42,723 nucleotides of DNA from Bacillota bacterium (GTDB lineage: Bacteria > Bacillota > Clostridia > Peptostreptococcales > Natronincolaceae). A program made the position numbers and the translations under genes. Positions 34,571 through 42,076 of this stretch are shown here, in pieces. Position 1 is the first letter of the stretch. Each line of letters opens with the position of its first letter. Below the pieces are notes generated by a model. That model made no database searches. It worked only from the letters and a program-made list of their open reading frames with translations, and had not been told where the DNA came from. The stretch spans positions 1 through 42,723 of the forward strand of contig JAEWHG010000024.1 in NCBI GenBank assembly GCA_023387935.1. Reading direction: 5' to 3'.

Positions 34571-35494
34571 ATGAAAACACTTGAAGGATATAATCAATTA
34601 AATAAAAATGTATTTAGAGGAGTTGCATTAGGAAACTTCGATGGCGTTCATATTGGTCATCAAAAATTAATAACAGCTTTAATTAAAGAGTGTAAAGCAA
34701 ATAATTTTGAATCATGTGTATATACATTTGGCAATCATCCATTATCAGTTATTACAGGAAAAGATGGGCCACCTCAGATTACAAATATTGATATGAAGAA
34801 AAAAATCCTTGATTCTTTAGGTGTTGAACTCGTTTATCTAGAAGAGTTTAACAAAGATTTTATGGCACTAAGCCCAGAAGACTTCGTAAAAAATGTTTTA
34901 ATAGATAAGTTGAATTGTAAGATCGTTGTTGTTGGATTTGATTATAGCTTTGGATATAAGGGTCAAGGGAATGTAGCATTTTTAAGAGAAATGGGAAGTA
35001 AATATGGATTCACAGTTCATGTCATTGGACCTGTAACTATAGAAAATGTTAAGGTTGGTAGTTCGATAATACGAGAATATATAAAAAATGGGGATATTGA
35101 AAATGCGAATACATTTTTGGGAAGACCATACTCTATTCATAGTCGCGTAGTTAATGGTAAAGGCATAGGAAACAAAATGGGGTATCCTACTGCGAACATG
35201 CTAATAGAATCTTCTCATTTGGTTCCTAATGAAGGGGTATACGCTACCTATGTGAAAATTAATGGTTCCATTTATAAAGGCGCTACTAGTGTTGGAACAA
35301 ACCCAACCTTTGGTAAAAATGGTGTTTCCGTTGAAACATTTATAATTGATTTTAATGAGAATATATACGATCATTATATTGAATTAGAATTTATTAAAAA
35401 GTTGAGAGAGCAGATTACGTTCAAAAATGTAGAAGAGTTAATTGATCAAATTAAGAAAGATGCAGATCATATAAATACTTATTTACAATTATAA
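34571..35494 (+). CDS. ribF: Bifunctional riboflavin kinase / FAD synthetase
   Basis: RibF makes FMN and FAD from riboflavin. The N-terminal FMN adenylyltransferase domain has GNFDGVHIGHQKLI and the SSIIREYI motif. The C-terminal riboflavin kinase domain has GNKMGYPTANM and SVGTNPTFG. The length of 307 residues is normal. It starts two bases after truB with an AAGGGAG site. The -35 box of the rpsO promoter lies inside its last codons. No FMN riboswitch is visible before it. Confidence 0.97.
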   Translation: MKTLEGYNQLNKNVFRGVALGNFDGVHIGHQKLITALIKECKANNFESCVYTFGNHPLSVITGKDGPPQITNIDMKKKILDSLGVELVYLEEFNKDFMALSPEDFVKNVLIDKLNCKIVVVGFDYSFGYKGQGNVAFLREMGSKYGFTVHVIGPVTIENVKVGSSIIREYIKNGDIENANTFLGRPYSIHSRVVNGKGIGNKMGYPTANMLIESSHLVPNEGVYATYVKINGSIYKGATSVGTNPTFGKNGVSVETFIIDFNENIYDHYIELEFIKKLREQITFKNVEELIDQIKKDADHINTYLQL

Positions 35495-35510
35495 GTAATT
35501 ATGTTAGAAT
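35482..35510 (+). promoter_or_regulatory. Sigma-A promoter for rpsO
   Basis: TTTACA at 35482-35487 and TAGAAT at 35505-35510 are separated by 17 bases. The -35 box overlaps the end of ribF. Transcription would start near 35517, giving an rpsO leader of about 80 bases that can fold (see next entry). Confidence 0.75.
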
Positions 35511-35516
35511 AATAGT

Positions 35517-35597
35517 TGTCTAAAGAACCTATTCTCAGTACTTTGAGTCACCGACATATACTTAGAATTAGGGGATATACTTTGAGGAGGTGAAATA
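35517..35597 (+). promoter_or_regulatory. Possible S15 autoregulatory leader of rpsO
   Basis: CCTATTCT (35528-35535) can pair with AGAATTAGG (35564-35572) with one bulged base. It encloses a short CTCA (35534-35537)/TGAG (35544-35547) hairpin, and this gives a branched fold just ahead of the AGGAGG site. S15 binds its own leader to repress translation in several bacteria, with different folds, so this is a candidate by position and shape only. Confidence 0.45.
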
Positions 35598-35861
35598 ATG
35601 TCACTAGAAAACAAAAAATCAATCATTGATACTTTTAAAACTCATGAGAATGATACTGGTTCTCCAGAAGTGCAAATTGCGCTATTAACTGAAAGAATTA
35701 ATCATTTAAACGAGCATTTAAAAACTCATAAAAAAGACCACCATTCTAGAAGAGGACTTTTAAAAATGGTTGGTAAAAGAAGAAACCTTTTAAACTATCT
35801 TAAAGATAGAAATATTGAAGGCTACAGAGAAATAATCGCAAAATTAGGATTAAGAAAATAA
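35598..35861 (+). CDS. rpsO: 30S ribosomal protein S15
   Basis: S15 is a primary 16S rRNA-binding protein of the small subunit. The 87-residue protein is full length, with family stretches NDTGSPEVQIALLTERI, HLKTHKKDHHSRRGLLKMVGKRR and the C-terminal YREIIAKLGLRK. Its GAGGAGG site is strong. It has its own promoter and terminator, and pnp follows after a 235-base gap. Confidence 0.99.
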   Translation: MSLENKKSIIDTFKTHENDTGSPEVQIALLTERINHLNEHLKTHKKDHHSRRGLLKMVGKRRNLLNYLKDRNIEGYREIIAKLGLRK

Positions 35862-35891
35862 TAAAGAGCGGGAAATCCCGCTCTATTATTT
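35862..35891 (+). terminator. Terminator after rpsO
   Basis: AGAGCGGG (35865-35872) and CCCGCTCT (35877-35884) form an eight-pair GC-rich stem with an AAAT loop. It is extended by A/T pairs with one mismatch, and ATTATTT follows. It starts right after the stop codon of rpsO. Confidence 0.85.
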
Positions 35892-35899
35892 AGTTTCAA

Positions 35900-35960
35900 G
35901 CACTTGACATTCTAAGCAAAGCTTAGAGCTAAGTGCGACGGAATGTTTGTAAGTACAAAC
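35900..35960 (+). repeat. Nested inverted repeats between rpsO and pnp
   Basis: GCACTT (35900-35905) pairs with AAGTGC (35931-35936) around an inner perfect stem TCTAAGC (35911-35917)/GCTTAGA (35921-35927) with an AAA loop. CATTC (35908-35912)/GAATG (35941-35945) offers an alternative. A second hairpin GTTTGT (35945-35950)/ACAAAC (35955-35960) follows. It is GC-richer than the flanks. It could be a small RNA, a mobile miniature repeat or a pnp leader; I cannot tell which. Confidence 0.5.
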
Positions 35961-35985
35961 GAACAAATTTTATCTTTGTTTTATG

Positions 35986-36006
35986 AAGCCATGATGGCTT
36001 TTTCTT
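35986..36006 (+). terminator. Second terminator upstream of pnp
   Basis: AAGCC (35986-35990) and GGCTT (35996-36000) form a short stem, optionally extended inward, followed by a U-run TTTC then TTTT. It closes the structured region ahead of pnp, so the 35892-35985 stretch may be a separate short transcript or an attenuated read-through leader. No convincing pnp promoter was found in 36007-36096. Confidence 0.6.
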
Positions 36007-36096
36007 TTATAATTTTATAGGGATTTTTTAACTTTTGAAGGAAATAATATTAGTGTTGTAGAAAATAGTATACAAATGAAGGGAGGATAATAAACG

Positions 36097-38217
36097 ATGG
36101 TTAAAGTGTTTAAAAAAGAGATTGCTGGAAGAACTTTAGAAGTGGAAGTTGGAAAATTAGCACAACTTTCTAACGGCTCATGCCTTCTAAAGTATGGTAA
36201 AACTGCTGTCTTAGTTAATGCGTGTGCTTCAAAAGCTCCGAGAGAAGGGATCGATTTTTTCCCTTTAAGTGTGGATTATGAGGAAAAAATGTATGCAGCT
36301 GGAAAGATTCCTGGAGGTTTTATTAAGAGAGAGGGTAGACCTACCGAGAATGCTATATTAACTTCTAGATTAATAGATCGCCCAATTAGACCTCTATTTC
36401 CAAAAGGATATAGAAATGATGTACAGATAATTGCAACAGTATTGTCTGTAGATATGGATTGTAGTCCAGATATTGTTGCTATGATAGGATCTTCCATAGC
36501 TTTATCAATTTCTGATATTCCATTTCAAGGTCCTACAGCTTCTGTACATGTTGGATTAGTAGATGGCAAATTGGTAATTAATCCTACAAGTGAAGAAAAG
36601 GAGCTTAGCCAACTTGATCTTGTTGTATCTGGTACAAAAGATGCTGTAATGATGATTGAAGCAGGTGCTAATGAAATAACTGAGGCACAAATGCTAGAGT
36701 CAATTTTATTCGCTCATGAAGAAATCAAGAATATTATTTCATTTATTGAAGAAATTGTAGCGGAGGTTGGCAAAGAAAAACAAGAAGTTATAGTTTTTGA
36801 AGTTGATGAAGATTTTGATTCTGAAGTGAGAGCGTATGCAACTTCTAAAATCTCTGATGCAATTAGAACAAAAGAAAAATTAGAACGAAATGAAAAAATA
36901 GATTTAGCGAAAGAAGATACATTAAATTATTTTTATGATAAATATGAAGAAAACTTGGATGTAAAGCAAATAAACTCTATACTAGATTCAATTCTGAAAG
37001 AAGAGACTAGAAATTTAATACTTTATGATAGGGTAAGACCTGATGATAGAGAGCATGATGAAATTAGACCTATATCCTGTGAAGTTGATTTACTTCCTAA
37101 GACACATGGTTCTGGATTATTTACTAGAGGCCAAACTCAGGTATTATCCATAGTAACTCTTGGTGCAATAGGGGATGTACAGATTCTTGATGGACTTGGT
37201 AAAGAAGAGTTTAAAAGATATATGCATCATTATAATTTCCCACCATATAGTGTAGGTGAAACTAGATTTTTAAGAAGTCCGGGAAGACGTGAAATTGGTC
37301 ACGGTGCTTTAGCAGAAAGAGCTCTAGAACCAATGATACCTTCGCAAGATGATTTCCCATATGCTATTCGTGTTGTTTCGGAGGTTTTAGCTTCTAATGG
37401 ATCTTCATCACAAGCAAGTGTATGTGGTAGTACATTATCTTTACTAGATGCAGGAGTGCCTCTAAAGGATATGGTAGCCGGTATTGCTATGGGATTAGTT
37501 AAAGAAGATGATTCAGTAGCTATTTTATCCGATATACAAGGTATGGAGGATCATCTAGGCGATATGGATTTCAAAGTTGCAGGAACTTCTAAAGGAATTA
37601 CTGCTATTCAGATGGATATTAAAATTAAAGGAATTGATGAACCAATATTAAGAGATGCCCTAGAGCAAGCTAGAGTTGGTAGACTACATATTTTAGATAA
37701 GATGAAGGAAGTAATTGACTCACCAAGACCTGAATTATCTCCATATGCACCTAGAATGTTAAAAATGAAAATACACCCAGATAAAATTAGGGAAGTTATA
37801 GGTTCAGGTGGAAAAACTATTAATAAAATTATTGAAGACACAGGTGTTAAAATAGATATAGAAAATGATGGTACTATATTTATAGCTGCTCAAACACAAG
37901 AAGCAGGAGAACTTGCTCTTAAAATAATAGAAAATATAGTTCGTGATCCTGAAGTAGGGGATATATTCAAGGGTAAGGTTATAAAAATTATGAACTTTGG
38001 AGCATTTGTAGAGATTCTTCCTGGTAAAGAAGGGTTGGTACATATATCTAATATTTCTCACGAAAGAATAAACAAAGTAGAAGATGTATTAGCAGTAGGT
38101 GATGAGATAGAAGTTAAAGTTATGGAAATAGACCAACAAGGAAAAGTAAATCTATCTAGAAAAGTTCTACTACCTAAAGAAAACGACAAAAAACAAGAGG
38201 AACACCAGAAAGCATAA
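36097..38217 (+). CDS. pnp: Polynucleotide phosphorylase
   Basis: PNPase degrades RNA 3' to 5' with phosphate and is a main mRNA decay enzyme. The 706-residue layout is standard: two RNase PH-like domains (first with GKTAVLVNACAS and GRPTENAILTSRLIDRP; second with SVGETRFLRSPGRREIGHG), a KH domain (REVIGSGGKTINKI) and a C-terminal S1 domain (GKVIKIMNFGAFVEILPGKEGL). The ribosome site is GGGAGGA. Its terminator overlaps the stop codon. It follows rpsO as in many bacteria. Confidence 0.99.
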   Translation: MVKVFKKEIAGRTLEVEVGKLAQLSNGSCLLKYGKTAVLVNACASKAPREGIDFFPLSVDYEEKMYAAGKIPGGFIKREGRPTENAILTSRLIDRPIRPLFPKGYRNDVQIIATVLSVDMDCSPDIVAMIGSSIALSISDIPFQGPTASVHVGLVDGKLVINPTSEEKELSQLDLVVSGTKDAVMMIEAGANEITEAQMLESILFAHEEIKNIISFIEEIVAEVGKEKQEVIVFEVDEDFDSEVRAYATSKISDAIRTKEKLERNEKIDLAKEDTLNYFYDKYEENLDVKQINSILDSILKEETRNLILYDRVRPDDREHDEIRPISCEVDLLPKTHGSGLFTRGQTQVLSIVTLGAIGDVQILDGLGKEEFKRYMHHYNFPPYSVGETRFLRSPGRREIGHGALAERALEPMIPSQDDFPYAIRVVSEVLASNGSSSQASVCGSTLSLLDAGVPLKDMVAGIAMGLVKEDDSVAILSDIQGMEDHLGDMDFKVAGTSKGITAIQMDIKIKGIDEPILRDALEQARVGRLHILDKMKEVIDSPRPELSPYAPRMLKMKIHPDKIREVIGSGGKTINKIIEDTGVKIDIENDGTIFIAAQTQEAGELALKIIENIVRDPEVGDIFKGKVIKIMNFGAFVEILPGKEGLVHISNISHERINKVEDVLAVGDEIEVKVMEIDQQGKVNLSRKVLLPKENDKKQEEHQKA

Positions 38218-38241
38218 ACCAAGCTAGGTTTATGTTTTTTT
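38213..38241 (+). terminator. Terminator overlapping the pnp stop codon
   Basis: CATAAACC (38213-38220) pairs perfectly with GGTTTATG (38227-38234) around AAGCTA, followed by a six-to-seven base U-run. The stem includes the TAA stop of pnp. Confidence 0.85.
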
Positions 38242-38254
38242 ATAGTCTATTTAT

Positions 38255-38318
38255 AATCTATAAACAGAAAGCTCTATTATAACAGATTTCTTAAATAAGA
38301 ACTTTCTGTTTATAGATT
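38255..38318. repeat. 17-base perfect inverted repeat after pnp
   Basis: Bases 38255-38271 and 38302-38318 are exact reverse complements (core ATAAACAGAAAG/CTTTCTGTTTAT) with a 30-base spacer. No coding potential is visible. It lies between the pnp terminator and a second terminator at 38338. It may be a small RNA, a degraded miniature element or a long-stem structure. Confidence 0.65.
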
Positions 38319-38337
38319 TCATAAAAAGCTTCATTAT

Positions 38338-38363
38338 AAGGCTTCTTTAGAAGCTTTTTTTTA
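38338..38363 (+). terminator. Second terminator downstream of pnp
   Basis: AAGGCTTC pairs with GAAGCTTT (one G-U pair) around TTTA and is followed by eight T. Together with the terminator at 38213 it brackets the 17-base inverted repeat. The remaining 38364-38474 is AT-rich with no clear sigma-A promoter. Confidence 0.8.
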
Positions 38364-38474
38364 TTGAGACATTAAAAGTATTCATTATTTGTATATTTAG
38401 TAATATTAAGGGCATAAGTAATTTATTTTCGAATAATATATTATCAAAATCTGAATTTATATAGGAGGTAGATT

Positions 38475-39206
38475 ATGGTAATTATTATAAATAAAAAGTT
38501 TGCAAGACTAGCAACATTAGTAATTTTAATTATACTTATGGTTATAATAGGCTTAGTATTATTAAATAATAAAAATGAGGAAGTGTTTCATAACTTTAGC
38601 AATGCAGAAATAAAACCTATAGATAAAGGTAATCCAAATAGTAAGCACATAGCCTTCACATGTAACGTTGATTGGGGAAATGAAGTATTACCAGATATAT
38701 TAGAGACATTGGAAAAAGAAGATATAAAAATAACTTTTTTTATAACTGGAAGATGGGCTGAAAAATTTCCAGATTTAATGCAAAATATAGTAGATGCTGG
38801 CCATGAAATTGGGAGTCATGGATATGAGCACCTAGATTATGGATCTTTATCATTCGAGAAAAATGAAGAGCAGATACGCAAAGCACATGAAATATTATCT
38901 AAGCATACGAATAAAAACATCACTTTCTTTGCGCCGCCTTCTGGTTCTTATAATGAAAACACTTTGATTGCATCGAATAAATTAGGATATAAAACAATAT
39001 TATGGACTATTGATACTATAGATTGGAGAGCAGGAAGTACAAAAGATATTATTATAGATAGGGTATTGAAAAAAGAAAACTTTAATGGAGCTATAGTATT
39101 AATGCATCCAATGCCTGAAACTGCAAAAGCTTTGCCAGATTTAATCAACGCTTTAAGAGAAAAAGGATTAGAAATTGGCAGAGTTAGTGATATACTAGGG
39201 GAATAG
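38475..39206 (+). CDS. Polysaccharide deacetylase family protein, YlxY-like
   Basis: This is a 243-residue membrane-anchored protein with one N-terminal helix (about 10-30) and a NodB-type carbohydrate esterase 4 domain. Zinc ligands look intact in the HGYEH motif (SHGYEHLDY), and FFAPPSGSYNENT is also present. The first motif, normally TFDDG, reads FTCNVDWGNE, so the catalytic-base Asp may be replaced. B. subtilis ylxY sits in the same place after pnpA. Activity is therefore uncertain. The ribosome site is AGGAGGT. Confidence 0.85.
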   Translation: MVIIINKKFARLATLVILIILMVIIGLVLLNNKNEEVFHNFSNAEIKPIDKGNPNSKHIAFTCNVDWGNEVLPDILETLEKEDIKITFFITGRWAEKFPDLMQNIVDAGHEIGSHGYEHLDYGSLSFEKNEEQIRKAHEILSKHTNKNITFFAPPSGSYNENTLIASNKLGYKTILWTIDTIDWRAGSTKDIIIDRVLKKENFNGAIVLMHPMPETAKALPDLINALREKGLEIGRVSDILGE

Positions 39207-39208
39207 GC

Positions 39209-39237
39209 TTGCATAGTTATAATAGGTAAATTATAAT
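39209..39237 (+). promoter_or_regulatory. Sigma-A promoter for the M16 peptidase gene
   Basis: TTGCAT at 39209-39214 and TATAAT at 39232-39237 are separated by exactly 17 bases, with the -35 box just after the deacetylase stop. The start point near 39244 leaves a short leader of about 25 bases holding the AGGAGG site. Confidence 0.7.
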
Positions 39238-39267
39238 GGATATGAAAATGAAATCTAGGAGGAAGAA

Positions 39268-40518
39268 ATGTATAAAAGATATACTTTAGAAAATGGATTA
39301 AGAGTCGTAACAGAACATATACCTTATGTAAAATCGATTTCCATAGGAGTTTGGATTGAAGCAGGTTCAAAGAATGAAAATCCTATGAATAATGGAATAT
39401 CACATTTTATAGAACATATGTTATTTAAAGGTACGAATAAAAGAACAGCGAAAGATATAGCTGAAACTATAGATGGGATAGGTGGGCAAATAAATGCTTT
39501 TACAAGTAAAGAATGCACCTGTTACTATACTAAGGTTTTAGATAGTCATTACGATTTAGCAATTGATTTATTATCCGATATGTTATTTAATTCTAAATTC
39601 GATCCAATAGAGATAGAAAAGGAAAGAAGCGTAATATTAGAAGAAATCAGCATGTACGAAGATTCTCCAGAAGATTTAGTACATGATATTTTAACACAAA
39701 CTTTATTTAAAAATAATTCTGTAGGGATGCCTATTTTAGGAACAAAGGATACCCTCAGTGCTATTGATAGAGAAATGATTAATAAGTATATGCAGGAATA
39801 CTATGTAGCTAATAATGCAGTATTATCTGTTGCAGGTAACTTTGATGAAAAATTATTATTAGAAGCAATAAACAGTAAATTTTCTATTTGGAATATGAAC
39901 AAAAATTTAAAGAAAGACAATACACCAATTGATTTTAATTTTGAAAAGATTTATAAGAATAAGGATATTGAACAGTCTCATATATGTATAGGATTTAAAG
40001 GATTGGAATTAGATAATAAATACACATACCCATTGCTAGTACTTAACAATATACTAGGTGGAAGTATGAGTTCTAGACTATTTCAAAGTATACGTGAAGA
40101 AAGAGGATTAGCTTATTCAATATACTCCTATCCTTCTATATATAAAAATGGAGGTAGCTTAGTGATCTATGCAGGTACTAATCCTAATCAAATAGAAGAA
40201 GTAATAAGTCTAATTTATTCCGAAATCAATGATATAATAGAGAACTCCTTAAGCGAAGAAGAGGTAACTAAATCAAAAGAGCAACTAAAGGGTAATTATA
40301 TACTTGGTTTAGAAAGCACTAGTGGTAGGATGAGTTCTATAGGTAAATCAGAACTATTGTTGAATAAAATATACACTCCTAAGGAAATTTTAGATAAAAT
40401 TGATTCTGTACAGTTAGCTGATATCAATACTGTTATTAAAAAAATATTTAATTTTGAAGAAGTAGCTGTAACAGCTGTAGGTAAGAGAGAACAAATAAAA
40501 TCAATCAATAAATTTTAG
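39268..40518 (+). CDS. M16-family zinc peptidase (MlpA/YmxG type)
   Basis: This 416-residue inverzincin peptidase has the inverted zinc motif HFIEH (His46, Glu49, His50) and the downstream Glu region ILEEISMYEDSPED. The C-terminal half has the conserved GGSMSSRLFQSIREERGLAYS segment. It matches B. subtilis MlpA (YmxG) in place and size; the substrate is not known from sequence. No signal peptide is seen, so it is probably cytoplasmic. Ribosome site is AGGAGGA. Confidence 0.93.
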   Translation: MYKRYTLENGLRVVTEHIPYVKSISIGVWIEAGSKNENPMNNGISHFIEHMLFKGTNKRTAKDIAETIDGIGGQINAFTSKECTCYYTKVLDSHYDLAIDLLSDMLFNSKFDPIEIEKERSVILEEISMYEDSPEDLVHDILTQTLFKNNSVGMPILGTKDTLSAIDREMINKYMQEYYVANNAVLSVAGNFDEKLLLEAINSKFSIWNMNKNLKKDNTPIDFNFEKIYKNKDIEQSHICIGFKGLELDNKYTYPLLVLNNILGGSMSSRLFQSIREERGLAYSIYSYPSIYKNGGSLVIYAGTNPNQIEEVISLIYSEINDIIENSLSEEEVTKSKEQLKGNYILGLESTSGRMSSIGKSELLLNKIYTPKEILDKIDSVQLADINTVIKKIFNFEEVAVTAVGKREQIKSINKF

Positions 40519-40519
40519 T

Positions 40520-40541
40520 TAGCCCTTAGGGGCTATTTTTA
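40520..40541 (+). terminator. Terminator after the M16 gene
   Basis: TAGCCC (40520-40525) pairs with GGGCTA (40530-40535) around TTAG, followed by TTTTT. The stem starts just after the stop codon. The rest of 40542-40710 is AT-rich. It holds an A/T-dominated palindrome at 40564-40581 and no clear promoter. Confidence 0.85.
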
Positions 40542-40710
40542 TGCGCATAATATCATAACAAACATTATCATAAATGATAATAAAAAAATAGAATAAAAAG
40601 TGTAATCCCAAATATAAATATATTAATAAACGATTATATATTTATCTAAAAACATATTTAAAATCTATTCACTGTCACATCTATGCTTAAAAATAATAGG
40701 AGGAATTATT

Positions 40711-40968
40711 ATGCGTCTAAGTACTATTGGAGGAAAAGAAATTGTGAACTTGTGCGATGGAAGCAGATTGGGTATTATTGCTGAATCCGATTTATTGATT
40801 GATGAAAAGACTGGAAAAATACATGCTTTATTAATACCCGAATCAAAAGGTTTTTTTAGTTTTTTTTCAAGCAATTATTTAACTGAAATTCCTTGGGATG
40901 CTATAAAAAAAATAGGTAATGATATGATAATAATCGAATTAGAAAGTGACTATAGGAAAAAGTATTAG
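40711..40968 (+). CDS. YlmC/YmxH-family PRC-barrel sporulation protein
   Basis: An 85-residue PRC-barrel-like protein, with RLSTIGGKEIVNLCDGSRLG at the N-terminus and IHALLIPESKG, then IPWDAIKKIG. YlmC/YmxH proteins are widespread in endospore formers and their role is not firmly known. Position between the M16 gene and the TepA-like gene matches ymxH in B. subtilis, although the dpa, asd and dap genes that follow there are missing here. Ribosome site is AGGAGG. Confidence 0.88.
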   Translation: MRLSTIGGKEIVNLCDGSRLGIIAESDLLIDEKTGKIHALLIPESKGFFSFFSSNYLTEIPWDAIKKIGNDMIIIELESDYRKKY

Positions 40969-41099
40969 TGATATTTAAGAATAGATGTGGCAAAACAGGT
41001 AAAAATAATGATGAGAGAAAGAATACTCACATATTTTTAACGCAATATATAGTGATTGATATTTTATAAAAATGCACTAACATAGGAGAGGAAAAAATA

Positions 41100-41819
41100 A
41101 TGGATAGATTTACGAAGGAAGAAATGATGTTGAAAAATGAAAAGCCTACAAACAAAGGAGAAGAAATTGATAAACAGATAGAATCTATACAAGAATTTGG
41201 AACGAATAATTTGCCCAAAGCTAGTAAAGGTATCCACACAATAAGCATTATAGGCCAAATTGAAGGCCATATGGTTGCACCTCCTCAAAGCAAATCAACA
41301 AAATATGAACATATAATCCCTCAATTAGTAGCAGTTGAAGAAAATTCAAGTATTGAAGGATTATTAGTCATTTTAAATACTGTGGGTGGAGATGTGGAAG
41401 CTGGCCTAGCAATTTCTGAATTAATATGTAGTTTGTCCAAGCCTACTGTGACCTTAGTAATAGGTGGTGGTCATAGCATAGGAGTACCTTTGGCAACTGC
41501 TGGTGATTATTCATTTATTGCTCCTACTGCTACAATGACTATTCATCCAATAAGAATGAATGGACTAGTAATTGGGATCCCTCAAACTTTTAAGTATTTT
41601 CTTAAAATGCAAGAGAGAATAGTAAATTTTGTTTTGCGAACTTCGAATATGGAAAGGGATACTTTCACTCGATTAATGAATGCTACTGATGAGTTAGCAA
41701 ATGATGTGGGAACAATCTTAATTGGAGCAGAAGCCGTTGAACTTGGCTTAATAGATGAAGTTGGTGGTCTAAATAAGGCTATATCAAAATTAAATGATTT
41801 AATAAAAAATAATAAGTAG
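41100..41819 (+). CDS. tepA: ClpP-fold protein TepA-like (translocation-enhancing)
   Basis: This 239-residue serine protease of the ClpP/crotonase fold has NTVGGDVEAGLAI, the nucleophile Ser in GGGHSIGVPLA (GHSIG) and His in TIHPIRMNG. The first ~45 residues are polar and variable. TepA (YmfB) of B. subtilis was described as enhancing protein translocation and is encoded just upstream of spoIIIE, as here. The ribosome site is AGGAGAGG. The gap before it (40969-41099) shows no good promoter. Confidence 0.88.
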   Translation: MDRFTKEEMMLKNEKPTNKGEEIDKQIESIQEFGTNNLPKASKGIHTISIIGQIEGHMVAPPQSKSTKYEHIIPQLVAVEENSSIEGLLVILNTVGGDVEAGLAISELICSLSKPTVTLVIGGGHSIGVPLATAGDYSFIAPTATMTIHPIRMNGLVIGIPQTFKYFLKMQERIVNFVLRTSNMERDTFTRLMNATDELANDVGTILIGAEAVELGLIDEVGGLNKAISKLNDLIKNNK

Positions 41820-41846
41820 AGATTTAAAATTTACCCAAACTGAATT

Positions 41847-41886
41847 ATAATAGGAAGTGTACTTATGCTACCTATTATTTTTTTTA
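41847..41886 (+). terminator. Terminator after tepA
   Basis: ATAATAGG (41847-41854) pairs with CCTATTAT (41871-41878). A nested AAGT/ACTT hairpin lies inside, and an eight-base U-run follows. It ends the tepA unit 28 bases after the stop. Confidence 0.8.
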
Positions 41887-41936
41887 TAAAAGAATAGTGA
41901 ATAACACTTGAAACTTTTTTACTTTTATCAGAATGT

Positions 41937-41965
41937 TTGTAGGTTTTGAAGATTTAGTGTAGAAT
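41937..41965 (+). promoter_or_regulatory. Sigma-A promoter for ftsK/spoIIIE
   Basis: TTGTAG at 41937-41942 and TAGAAT at 41960-41965 are separated by 17 bases. Transcription near 41972 gives a leader of about 105 bases. The leader has a perfect 12-base palindrome AACATTAATGTT at 42000-42011 and is otherwise AT-rich. Confidence 0.6.
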
Positions 41966-42076
41966 ATATTATTAGGCTAAGTTATAAAAAAATATTATAA
42001 ACATTAATGTTATTATTTTAATATTTTATTTCTATAGATGCACTAATTTTATTAAATTATTAATGGAGTGATAGAT

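Noticed and set aside
38413..38445. GCATA and AATAATA spaced like a sporulation sigma-F/G promoter before the deacetylase
   Set aside because: The match is loose, and AT-rich sequence yields such hits easily. There is no independent support.
40564..40581. ATTATCAT/ATGATAAT palindrome
   Set aside because: It is mostly A/T and followed by A, not T, on the plus strand. It could terminate minus-strand transcripts, but no minus-strand gene is nearby.
41056..41083. TTGATA-16-TAACAT ahead of tepA
   Set aside because: A start here would leave only about ten bases of leader and would place the ribosome site at the very 5' end. This is unlikely to be the working promoter.
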